A stretch of 64,000 nucleotides of DNA from Streptomyces sp. RerS4 (GTDB lineage Bacteria; Actinomycetota; Actinomycetes; Streptomycetales; Streptomycetaceae), in the NCBI RefSeq assembly GCF_023515955.1, contig NZ_CP097322.1, positions 5,504,501 through 5,568,500 of the forward strand, in the 5' to 3' direction. The position numbers and the translations under genes are program-made. Below the pieces are notes generated by a model. The model saw only the letters and a program-made list of their open reading frames with translations. It made no database searches and was not told the origin of the DNA. The first letter of the stretch is position 1. Every line of letters begins with the position of its first letter. Shown piece after piece: positions 9,057 to 16,760 of this stretch.

Positions 9057-10153
9057 GTGACCACCGTCAGACCGGAACCGGCCGAACGACAGCGCGACTG
9101 GCCCGCCCTGCTGGAGACCCTGCTCGCCGGCCGGGACCTGGCCGCGGCCGACACCGCCTGGGCCATGGACCAGGTGATGCGCGGCGAGGCGACCGACGCC
9201 CAGCTCGCCGGCTTCCTCGTCGCCCTGCGCGGCAAGGGGGAGACGGTAGGTGAACTGGAGGGCCTGGTCCGCGCCATGCTCCACCACGCGGTACCCCTCG
9301 ACGTACCGGGCGCCACGGTCGACGTGGTCGGTACGGGTGGCGACGGTGCCCGCACCGTCAACATCTCGACGATGTCCGCCATCGTCGCGGCCGGCGCCGG
9401 GGCCCGGGTCGTCAAGCACGGCAACCGGGCGTCGAGTTCGGCCTCGGGATCGGCGGACGTCCTGGAGGCGCTGGGCGTGACCCTGCGCCTCGCGCCGGCC
9501 CGGGTGGCGGCGCTGGTGGAGGAGGCGGGCATCACCTTCGCCTTCGCCCCCGACTTCCACCCCTCCATGCGCTACGCCGCGTCGGTCCGCAGGCAGCTCG
9601 GCATCCCGACGGTGTTCAACGCGCTCGGGCCGCTCACCAACCCGGCCCGGCCCACCGCCCAGGCGGTCGGCGTGGCCGACGCCCGGCTGCTCCCGCTGAT
9701 CGCGGGGGTGCTGGCGCGGGGCGGGGGCAGCGGGCTGGTGTTCCGCGGGGACGACGGGCTCGACGAGCTCAGCGTCACCACCACCTCGACGGTGCTCAGC
9801 GTCGAGGGGGGAAGGGTTCGGGAGGAATCCTTCGACCCCCGCGACATCGGCATCCCGTTCGCCCCGGTGGACGCCTTGCGGGGCGCGGACGCGGCGTACA
9901 ACGCGGAGGTGGCCCGGAGGCTGTTCGCCGGCGGCGAGCGGGGTCCCGTACGTGACGCGGTGCTGCTCTCGGCGGGCGCCGCGCTGGCGGCCGGCGAGCC
10001 GGCCCGGGGCCGCGACGTCACCGAGCGGCTGCGGGTGGCGGTCACCGCCGCCGCCGCGTCCTCGACTCGGGGGCCGCGGAGGCCGTACTGCACCGCTGGG
10101 TGCGGGCGGCGGCCGGACACACCGAAGCGCCGCTCGCCGCGGCGGGGCGGTGA
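9057..10153 (+). CDS. trpD: anthranilate phosphoribosyltransferase with a 3' frameshift
   Basis: Transfers phosphoribose from PRPP to anthranilate, second step of tryptophan synthesis. GTG 9057 follows GAAAGGG. Signatures: DVVGTGGDG, KHGNRASSSASGSAD and the NALGPLTNPARP loop. The first 333 or so codons are intact. At about 10058 the frame changes: read straight on, the protein continues with an Arg/Pro-rich tail for nearly 290 more codons, antisense to the antiporter gene, whereas moving back one base gives VLDSGAAEAVLHRWVRAAAG and a natural TGA at 10151-10153, the normal C-terminus. One base, probably a G in GCG-GTC, is missing. This may be a sequencing error or a real lesion; the listed end assumes the corrected frame. 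Confidence 0.85.
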
Positions 10154-10261
10154 ACGGCGGGCGGTGAGCGCGGCGACGGACGAGGCGCGCCGCCGTGCGG
10201 CCGGGCCGACCCTTGGGAGGGGGACGGCGCGGCCGCACGGCCGGTGGCGATCGGGTCGTTC

Positions 10262-11569
10262 CTACCCGGCGCCGACCTTCGCCGGCCGTCGGACCGGCTC
10301 GTGCACCAGGGGTCCGTCGGCCACGTCGTCGGACTCCTTCTCGGGCGGGACCCCCCGCCGTATCCAGGACAGCGCGGGAGAGGTGATCGCCGTGGTGAGG
10401 AGGGCCATCAGGACCAGCATCGTGAACAGGCCGGGCCCGATGATCCCCAGCTCAAGCCCCAGGTTCAGCACCACCAGCTCGGTCAGGCCCCGGCAGTTCA
10501 TGAGCGCCCCGATCGACATGGCGTCCCGCCATGACTGTCCGGTGGCGCGGGCGGCGCCCGAGCTGCCGCCCCACTTGCCGAGGAAGGCGACGACCATGAT
10601 GGCGCCGGCCCACAGCCACATCATCGGGTCGGCGACCAGCAGCCCCACGTCGGTGCGCAGACCGGTGTTGACGAAGAACAGCGGCAGCAGGATCGGGATG
10701 GTGAAGGCCCGCAGCCGCGCCGCGCACAGCTCGATCACGCGGGAGCCGCGCGGGGTGACCACCCCGAAGACGAAGGCGCCGAACAGGGCGTGCACGCCGA
10801 TCTTGTCGGTGGTGAAGGCCGACAGGCACAGCCCGCTGAACAGCACCACCAGCACCACGGAGTCGACGGTACGGGCGGCCCGTACGGCCCACTTCGCCAG
10901 CAGCGGCCGGACCGCGTAGATCATGAACGCGAGGAACAGCGCGGCCAGGCCGGCCGTGACGACGGCGTCCAGCGGCGAGCTGCTCGTGCTGACGGCGACC
11001 ACGGCGGCCAGCAGGCACCAGGCGGTCACGTCGTCCACGGCGGCGCAGGCCATGGCCAGCGCGCCGATCCGGGTGTTGTAGAGGCCCCGGTCGGTGAGGA
11101 TGCGGGCCAGCACCGGGAACGCGGTGATGCTCATGGACACCGCGATGAACAGGACGAACGCGAGCTGGGAGACCCCTTCGGGCGCCAGCGTGTCGTACAT
11201 CAGCAGGGCCAGCCCCGAGCCGAGGACCAGCGGGAGCGCGATGCTCGCCTGGCTGACGGCGATGGCGGTACGGCTGTGCCCGCGCAGGGCGGAGAGGTTC
11301 AGCTCCAGCCCCACCAGGAACATGAACGCCAGCAGACCGATGTTTCCGAACGCCCCGGTGAACGGCAGGACCGTCCCGGGGAACAGCCATGCCTGGGCCC
11401 CGGGCCACAGCCAGCCCAGCAACGAGGGCCCCAGCAGGATGCCCACGGCGATCTCGCCGACCACCGGCGGCTGACCGAGACGGCGGAAGAGCATCGCGCC
11501 GGCCTTGCACGCGAGGATGACCGTCGGGATCGCGATCAGCAGATCGGGCAGCGGGTCACGGGCGGACAC
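10262..11569 (-). CDS. cation/proton antiporter, CPA2 family
   Basis: Integral membrane protein of 435 residues with about 12 predicted helices across its full length and the conserved NIGLLAFMFLVGLELN segment of the NhaA/KefB/GerN-like CPA2 group. The pair of acidic residues in AAVDDVTAW is the usual ion-binding site. The C-terminal 30 residues are charged and cytoplasmic; no TrkA-N domain is present. Its start overlaps the flavin reductase stop by 14 bases, so it is translated as the third gene of the halogenase operon. An antiporter in this place is uncommon; it could help export or ion balance during halogenation, but no specific role can be read from sequence. Confidence 0.85.
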   Translation of the reverse strand: MSARDPLPDLLIAIPTVILACKAGAMLFRRLGQPPVVGEIAVGILLGPSLLGWLWPGAQAWLFPGTVLPFTGAFGNIGLLAFMFLVGLELNLSALRGHSRTAIAVSQASIALPLVLGSGLALLMYDTLAPEGVSQLAFVLFIAVSMSITAFPVLARILTDRGLYNTRIGALAMACAAVDDVTAWCLLAAVVAVSTSSSPLDAVVTAGLAALFLAFMIYAVRPLLAKWAVRAARTVDSVVLVVLFSGLCLSAFTTDKIGVHALFGAFVFGVVTPRGSRVIELCAARLRAFTIPILLPLFFVNTGLRTDVGLLVADPMMWLWAGAIMVVAFLGKWGGSSGAARATGQSWRDAMSIGALMNCRGLTELVVLNLGLELGIIGPGLFTMLVLMALLTTAITSPALSWIRRGVPPEKESDDVADGPLVHEPVRRPAKVGAG

Positions 11570-12209
11570 GGGCCGCCCCCTTCGAGCCGGCGGGCGCGAC
11601 GAGCGGCGCGGGTAGTGCCGGCAGGGGGGCCGCCGGCGGGGGCGGCGCCGCGGCGGGCGGTCCCGGGACGGCGGTGGCGTCGGTCCAACGGGCGTATCTG
11701 CGCTTGCCGTACAGCAGCGGCTCGGCGCCGTCGTGCTGGGAGACCCGGCTGATCCGGACGAACACCGCCGTGTGGTCGCCGAACTCGACGGCCTGGGTGA
11801 CGACCCCGTCGGCGATGGCGTGGGCGGCCTCCGTCAGGTGCGGGCCGCCGGCCCCCAGCGGCAGCCGCCACTCGGTGCGCTCGAAGCGGTCCGCGGCGCC
11901 CGAGGCGAACAGGTCCGAGACGGGTCGGGCGTTCTCGTGGAGCAGGTTCACCGCGACGTGGCCGCTCTCCAGGACGGCCTGCACGGTCGGGCTCTCGGTG
12001 CGCAGGCACAGCACGATGGTCGGCGGGGACAGGGCGACGCTCGCGAGGGAGCTGCACGTCATACCGCGCGGCTCCGAGCCCGCGGCGATCGTGGTGATCA
12101 CCGAGACGCCGGAGGGGAAGGCCGACATCAGGGGCCTGATGTCGGCTTCGGCCCCGGCGGTGGCGGTGCCGGGGCGGACGGACGGGGACGGCTGGGACGC
12201 GTGGGACAT
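11556..12209 (-). CDS. NAD(P)H-dependent flavin reductase (halogenase partner)
   Basis: FMN-binding split-barrel flavin reductase of 217 residues (HpaC/RebF-like). The motif GMTCSSLASVALSPP is the flavin-binding signature, and GDHTAVFVRI near residue 140 is also family-typical. It reduces free FAD with NAD(P)H, and the reduced flavin diffuses to the halogenase. The gene lies 102 bases downstream of the tryptophan halogenase on the same strand, the classic pairing. The last 40 residues are Pro/Ala-rich and probably disordered. The following antiporter overlaps by 14 bases. Confidence 0.88.
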   Translation of the reverse strand: MSHASQPSPSVRPGTATAGAEADIRPLMSAFPSGVSVITTIAAGSEPRGMTCSSLASVALSPPTIVLCLRTESPTVQAVLESGHVAVNLLHENARPVSDLFASGAADRFERTEWRLPLGAGGPHLTEAAHAIADGVVTQAVEFGDHTAVFVRISRVSQHDGAEPLLYGKRRYARWTDATAVPGPPAAAPPPPAAPLPALPAPLVAPAGSKGAARVRP

Positions 12210-12311
12210 CGCTGTACTCCTGAAGCTGGGGTGCGGCGCGGGCCCGGAAGCCGGAGGGAGGAGCCGGCTCCGGGCCTGCGCACCGGAAGTGAGCTGGGAG
12301 AGAGCCCGGGA

Positions 12312-13943
12312 CTACTGCTTGCCGTGGAGCTGACGCAGGTAGTCGTAGGTGCTCGGGAGGGTGTCGAGCAGGTGCTGCTGCTCCTGCTTCACCTTGCCGA
12401 ACATGGCCTCGGCGCCGGCCACGGAATCGGGCTTGTGCGCGAGGATCGGCAGCGGGGCGTCCGGTTCCAGACCGAGACCGGCGAAGACGCAGTAATAGCT
12501 GCCGTTGGTCCAGAAGTTGCGGAATTCCGCCTCGAAGTTTCCGTAGTACGTGGACTCGTCCGCGATCGGGGAGTTGATCGCGAGGCCGGCCTTGTACGCG
12601 GAGATCTTCTCCTGGATGTTCCTCGGGAGCGTCAGCTCCTTGTTCGCCCGCCAGAACGGCGTGTCGTTGCGCGGCGCGTAGTAGAAGTGCGCCTGGATGA
12701 AGTCGCGCGTGTCGTCGAACATCACCTCGATCTCACGGTTGAAGCTGTTGGCCAGCTCGGGGTTGAAGGTGCGGTCCGGGAAGTGCTTGGCGAGCTGGTA
12801 GATGGCGGCGGTGATGAAGTAGATGCCGGTCGATTCCAGCGGCTCCAGGAACGCCGAGGAAAGGCCGATGCTCACCACGTTGTTGACCCAGGCGCGACGG
12901 TTGCGGCCGACGCGGAACTTCACGTGGTTGAACTTCGTGGTCTCCGGGTCCAGGCCCCACAGGGCGCTGAACTCCTTCGTCGCCTCCTCCTTCGTCGTGA
13001 ACTTGCTGGAATACACGTAACCGGAACCGAAACGGCCCAGCATCGGGATCTTCCAGGTCCAACCGGAGGACATCGCGATCGCGGAGGTGTACGGCTCGAT
13101 GCCGTTCGCCTCGTCGTCGTGCGGGACCGCGGTGGCCACGGCGCTGTCGCACAGCAGGTGGTCGCTCATGTCGATGAACGGCTCCTCCATGGCCTGGTTG
13201 ATGAGCAGGCCGCGGAAGCCGGAGCAGTCCACGAACAGGTCGGCGTCCAGCACCCGGCCGGCCTTGGTGTGCAGGGCCTTGACGAAGCCGCGCTCGTCCT
13301 TCTCCGCGTGCGTCATCTCGTCCTGGACGTGGTTCACGCCCTGCTTCTCGGTGGCGAAGCGGCGCAGGAAGTCGGCGACCAGGGCGGCGTCGAAGTGCCA
13401 GGCGTAGCGGGTGGACGGGTTGCCGTCGAGCCACTTCGGCGACAGCTTCGCGTCCATGACGGGGGGCTCGCGGAAGCAGGCGTAGTCGAACGGCTCCTCC
13501 GTCTGGCCCTCCAGCTTCGCCTTCGCCCAGTAGTGCGACATCGGGACGTTGTCGCTGTCCGGCAGGATGCCGAACGGGTGGTAGAAGTGGTCCGGGCCGC
13601 CGTTCTCCAGCGTGCGGGCGTTCGGCTCGCCCTGGCCGCCCGTGCGCCAGTTGACGAAGCGGACGGCCATCTTGAAGCTCGCGTTGCACTCCCGCATCCA
13701 CTCCTCCTCGGCGATGCCGAGGTAGTCGAAGAGGACCTTGTGGAGGTTGGGGACGGTGGCCTCGCCGACACCGATCCGCGGAATCGCCGGCGCCTCCAGG
13801 ACCGTGATGTCCACGGTGCCCTGGAGCGCCTTGCCGAGGTAGGCGGCGGTCATCCAGCCGGCGGTACCGCCGCCGAGGATGACGACTTTCTGAATGCGCG
13901 AGTCGGTGCCGGTCATGTGAGGGACTCTCTCTTCCGTCTGCAT
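12312..13943 (-). CDS. FAD-dependent tryptophan halogenase, probably 6-halogenase
   Basis: A 543-residue flavin-dependent halogenase of the PrnA/RebH/Thal type that chlorinates free tryptophan using FADH2, O2 and chloride. FAD motif GGGTAG is at 24-29 and the halogenase motif WTWKIP at 295-300. The catalytic Lys91 (NASFKMAV) and Glu370 (EPLES) correspond to K79 and E358 of Thal with a constant offset of 12. Of five residues reported to separate 6-halogenase Thal from 7-halogenase RebH, four are Thal-like (Val64, Val94, Gly481, Ser482) and one is RebH-like (Thr372), so a 6-halogenase is inferred. ATG 13943 has GGAAG five bases before it; ATG 13916 is an alternative start. It is first in the operon with a flavin reductase and an antiporter, divergent from sbnA. 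Confidence 0.96.
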   Translation of the reverse strand: MQTEERVPHMTGTDSRIQKVVILGGGTAGWMTAAYLGKALQGTVDITVLEAPAIPRIGVGEATVPNLHKVLFDYLGIAEEEWMRECNASFKMAVRFVNWRTGGQGEPNARTLENGGPDHFYHPFGILPDSDNVPMSHYWAKAKLEGQTEEPFDYACFREPPVMDAKLSPKWLDGNPSTRYAWHFDAALVADFLRRFATEKQGVNHVQDEMTHAEKDERGFVKALHTKAGRVLDADLFVDCSGFRGLLINQAMEEPFIDMSDHLLCDSAVATAVPHDDEANGIEPYTSAIAMSSGWTWKIPMLGRFGSGYVYSSKFTTKEEATKEFSALWGLDPETTKFNHVKFRVGRNRRAWVNNVVSIGLSSAFLEPLESTGIYFITAAIYQLAKHFPDRTFNPELANSFNREIEVMFDDTRDFIQAHFYYAPRNDTPFWRANKELTLPRNIQEKISAYKAGLAINSPIADESTYYGNFEAEFRNFWTNGSYYCVFAGLGLEPDAPLPILAHKPDSVAGAEAMFGKVKQEQQHLLDTLPSTYDYLRQLHGKQ

Positions 13944-13977
13944 GGGGACTTCCGTGGTGCGATGGGAAAGAGATTCC

Positions 13978-14008
13978 GGCCGACCACTATGCGCCGGCTA
14001 TAAACGGC
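13978..14008 (-). promoter_or_regulatory. SARP-type operator and promoter for the halogenase operon
   Basis: Read on the minus strand, heptamers TTATAGC and GCATAGT start 11 bases apart. Nine bases later comes GAATCT as the -10. It lies back to back with the sbnA operator. Confidence 0.6.
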
Positions 14009-14009
14009 C

Positions 14010-14042
14010 GTATGGCGGCGATATAGCGGATTGGCCGAATCT
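14010..14042 (+). promoter_or_regulatory. SARP-type operator and promoter for sbnA
   Basis: Heptamers GTATGGC (14010-14016) and ATATAGC (14021-14027), 11 bases apart, are followed after 9 bases by GAATCT (14037-14042). The adjacent oppositely oriented pair serves the halogenase, giving four tandem TAT-centred repeats. Confidence 0.65.
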
Positions 14043-14094
14043 CGTCAGGCTGTATCCGCACCCCGCAACTCCCAGCAGAGGATGGCTGCATCAG

Positions 14095-15132
14095 ATGCCG
14101 TACGACGAAGGGACGAAGGGAATCCTCTCCACCGTGGGAGGAACTCCGCTCATTGAACTGGAGCGTTTGCTGCCGGGCCTCGGCTCGCGGGTGTTCGCCA
14201 AGGTGGAGCGGTTCAATCCCGGAGGAAGTATCAAGGACCGCTCGGCACTTTCCATGGTGCTGGCGCGCATCAGGACCGGGGAACTCGTTCCCGGCAAGTC
14301 CACCGTCATCGAATCGAGTTCGGGCAACCTCGCCATCGGACTCGCCCAGATCTGCGGCTATTTCGGACTGCGTTTCATCTGCGTCGTGGACGCCCGCACC
14401 ACCCGCCAGAACGTGGCGATCCTGCGGGCCTACGGGGCCGAGGTCGAGATCGTCGTCGACCCCGACCCGGCCACCGGCGAACTGCTGCCGGCCCGCCTGC
14501 GCCGCGTCGCCGACCTCGTCGCCGAGACCCCGGACGCGTACTGGCCCGACCAGTACTCCAACCCCCTCAACCCGATCGCCCACCAGACCACGATGCGCGA
14601 GATCGCCGAGGCCCTCGACGGCCGCGTCGACCAGCTCGTCGTGTCCGCCGGCACCAGCGGCACCCTCGGCGGCTGCGCCGAGTACGTCCGCCGGCACGGC
14701 ATGACCACCACCATCAACGCGGTGGACGCCCTCGGCAGCGTGCTCTTCGGCCCGCAGGAACGCCGCACCCGGCTCATCCCCGGCCACGGCGCCTCCGTCG
14801 TGCCCCGACTGCTGCGCCCGTCGGACGCCGACCGGGTCATCCACGTCAGCGACCTCGACTGCGTCGTCGGCTGCCGGCGCCTCGTACGCCACGAGGCCGT
14901 CCTCGCCGGCGGCTCCTCCGGGGCCGTCGTCTCGGCGCTGGAACGGATCGCCCCGGACATCATCCCCGGCTCGAACGTGGTGCTCGTCCTGCCCGACGGC
15001 GGCGACCGCTACCTGGAGACGATCTACGACGACGCCTGGGTGTACCGCCAGTTCGGCGAGGTCTCGCACCTCTGGAAGGACCCCCGGCCCGTCGGGGTCA
15101 CTGCGCACCTGGTCGATATAGGCCACCGATAG
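14095..15132 (+). CDS. sbnA: 2,3-diaminopropionate biosynthesis protein SbnA (PLP-dependent)
   Basis: Cysteine-synthase-fold PLP enzyme of 345 residues. SbnA of staphyloferrin B biosynthesis joins O-phospho-L-serine and glutamate to N-(1-amino-1-carboxy-2-ethyl)-glutamate, which SbnB then cleaves to Dap. Visible signatures are the PLP-lysine region RFNPGGSIKDRSA, the substrate loop ESSSGNLAIGLA and SAGTSGTLGG for phosphate binding. ATG 14095 gives the family's usual N-terminus; GAGG lies rather far upstream (12 bases). It stands alone behind its own SARP-type promoter. The pair sbnA/sbnB makes Dap available, probably both for an adenylation domain and as the substrate of the carbamoyltransferase at 34.5 kb. 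Confidence 0.92.
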   Translation: MPYDEGTKGILSTVGGTPLIELERLLPGLGSRVFAKVERFNPGGSIKDRSALSMVLARIRTGELVPGKSTVIESSSGNLAIGLAQICGYFGLRFICVVDARTTRQNVAILRAYGAEVEIVVDPDPATGELLPARLRRVADLVAETPDAYWPDQYSNPLNPIAHQTTMREIAEALDGRVDQLVVSAGTSGTLGGCAEYVRRHGMTTTINAVDALGSVLFGPQERRTRLIPGHGASVVPRLLRPSDADRVIHVSDLDCVVGCRRLVRHEAVLAGGSSGAVVSALERIAPDIIPGSNVVLVLPDGGDRYLETIYDDAWVYRQFGEVSHLWKDPRPVGVTAHLVDIGHR

Positions 15133-15148
15133 CGGCCGCTCCCACCAT
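15115..15148 (+). promoter_or_regulatory. SARP-type operator and promoter for the acyl-chain operon
   Basis: Heptamers ATATAGG (15116-15122) and CGATAGC (15127-15133), 11 bases apart, then 9 bases and CACCAT (15143-15148). The first repeat lies inside the last codons of sbnA. Twelve bases CGATATAGGCCA are identical to the operator at 37013. Confidence 0.6.
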
Positions 15149-15234
15149 CGACCCATCGGTCACCACGCACGCCCCCACCACCCACCCCACCACCCAGGTC
15201 CGGTACGGACCGCCCCTCATCGGAGGTATTTCGG

Positions 15235-15498
15235 ATGACCACCCAGATCCCCGCCCTCGACGCCGAGCGCAAGGAGCAGATCAAGGAAATCGTCTGCGAC
15301 ATCCTCGAACTCGACCTCGACGAGGTGACCGAGACGAGCCTCTTCAAGGAGGAGCACGACGCGGACTCGCTGCGCACCATCGAGATCCTCGCCTCCCTGG
15401 AGCGTGTCTTCGGCATCACGCTGGAGCAGGCCGAGCTCAGCCGCATGGTCAACCTGGTCGGCGTGTACGCCGTGATCGCGGAGGCCGAGGGCAAGTGA
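15235..15498 (+). CDS. acyl carrier protein
   Basis: An 87-residue acidic four-helix carrier protein. The phosphopantetheine attachment serine is Ser45 in DADSLRTIE, and surrounding features (LELDLDEVTETS, LERVFGITL) are typical of discrete type II ACPs. The ribosome site CGGAGG sits 8-9 bases before ATG 15235. The next gene, a ketosynthase, overlaps by 4 bases (GTGA). It presumably carries the growing acyl chain made by the KS/CLF pair and delivers it to the stand-alone condensation protein. Activation needs one of the two phosphopantetheinyl transferases in the cluster. Confidence 0.93.
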   Translation: MTTQIPALDAERKEQIKEIVCDILELDLDEVTETSLFKEEHDADSLRTIEILASLERVFGITLEQAELSRMVNLVGVYAVIAEAEGK

Positions 15499-16760
15499 CG
15501 TCCCAGACGGCCGCGACAGGGCAGCGCGCCGCTGCCCGGCACCGGGTGGTGATCACAGGTCTCGGTGTCGTGACGAGCATCGGCACGGGCGTGGACGCCT
15601 TCGCCGAGGGCCTGCGGGCCGGACGCAGCGGGGCCAAGCCCATCAGCGCGTTCGACACCACCGGCTTCGCCCATTCCAACGCCTGCGAGATCACCGACTT
15701 CGAGCCGGAGGCCTGGCTGCGCGAGCTGCCGGCCGACGAGCTCGGCCGGGCCGCCCAGTTCGCGGTCGCCGGGGCCCGTATGGCCGTGGCCGACGGCGGA
15801 CTCACCGAGGCCGACGTCCGGGCCCGGCGCTCCCTGGTCTCCATCGGCACCACCGACGGCGAGTCCCGCGACCTGGACCACCTCACCGGGCTCCAGGTCG
15901 CCCAGGGCGAGGACACCCTCGACCCCGTGGTGGCCCGCCGCGTCTGGCCGGGCCGGCTCTCCGCCGGCATCGTCCGCGAACTCGGCCTGGAGGACGTGGA
16001 GACGGTCACCGTCCCCACCGCCTGCGCCGCCGGGAACTACGCCGTCGGCTACGGCTACGACGCCATCAGCTCCGGCGACGTCGAGATGGCCCTGTGCGGC
16101 GGGGCCGACGCCCTGTGCCGCAAGACCTTCACCGGCTTCTACCGACTCGGCACCATCGCCCCCGACGTCTGCCGGCCCTTCGACGCCGACCGGCAGGGCA
16201 TCCTCACGGGTGAGGGCGCCGGCATCCTCCTCATGGAGTCGCTGGAATCCGCGCTGGCCCGCGGCGCCCGGATCTACGCCGAGGTCCTCGGCTACGGCCT
16301 GTCCTGCGACGCCAGCCACCCGGTCGCCCCCGACCGGGACTCGATCGCCCGCTGCATCACCGCGGCCCACGCCAACGCCGGGATCACCCCCGCCGACGTG
16401 GACTTCATCTCCGCGCACGGCACCGGGACCAAGGCCAACGACGTGACCGAGGTCGGAGCGATCCGCCAGGTGTTCGGCGAGGACCTGCCGCGCACCGTCT
16501 CCATCAAGTCGATGATCGGCCACACCATGGGCGCCGCCAGCGCCCTGGCCTCGGCGGCCTGCGCCCTCGCCCTGCGCGAGGGATTCATCCCGCCGACCAT
16601 CAACCACCGCACCACCGACCCCGAGTGCGGCGTGGACTGCGTACCGAACGAGGCGGTCGAGGCCGACCTCAAGGTCGTACAGAACAACGGACTCGCCTTC
16701 GGCGGCAACAACGCCGTCCTGGTCCTCGGCCACTGGGAAGACAGGAGCGCGGTCGCATGA
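15495..16760 (+). CDS. beta-ketoacyl-ACP synthase (type II ketosynthase)
   Basis: FabF-like ketosynthase of 421 residues that elongates an ACP-bound chain by decarboxylative condensation with malonyl-ACP. The complete triad is visible: Cys177 in PTACAAGN, His in SAHGTGTKAND (about 312) and His in IGHTMGAAS (about 347). It overlaps the ACP and is followed by a degenerate KS overlapping by 4 bases, the KS-CLF arrangement of type II polyketide synthases. With one ketoreductase, no dehydratase and no enoyl reductase nearby, the chain may be short or may use host fatty-acid enzymes. Confidence 0.93.
   Translation: MTSQTAATGQRAAARHRVVITGLGVVTSIGTGVDAFAEGLRAGRSGAKPISAFDTTGFAHSNACEITDFEPEAWLRELPADELGRAAQFAVAGARMAVADGGLTEADVRARRSLVSIGTTDGESRDLDHLTGLQVAQGEDTLDPVVARRVWPGRLSAGIVRELGLEDVETVTVPTACAAGNYAVGYGYDAISSGDVEMALCGGADALCRKTFTGFYRLGTIAPDVCRPFDADRQGILTGEGAGILLMESLESALARGARIYAEVLGYGLSCDASHPVAPDRDSIARCITAAHANAGITPADVDFISAHGTGTKANDVTEVGAIRQVFGEDLPRTVSIKSMIGHTMGAASALASAACALALREGFIPPTINHRTTDPECGVDCVPNEAVEADLKVVQNNGLAFGGNNAVLVLGHWEDRSAVA

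Noticed and set aside
10154..10919. C-terminal extension of trpD running antisense to the antiporter
   Set aside because: It exists only because of the frameshift at about 10058; the residues are Arg/Pro-rich and the natural C-terminus is found in the adjacent frame.
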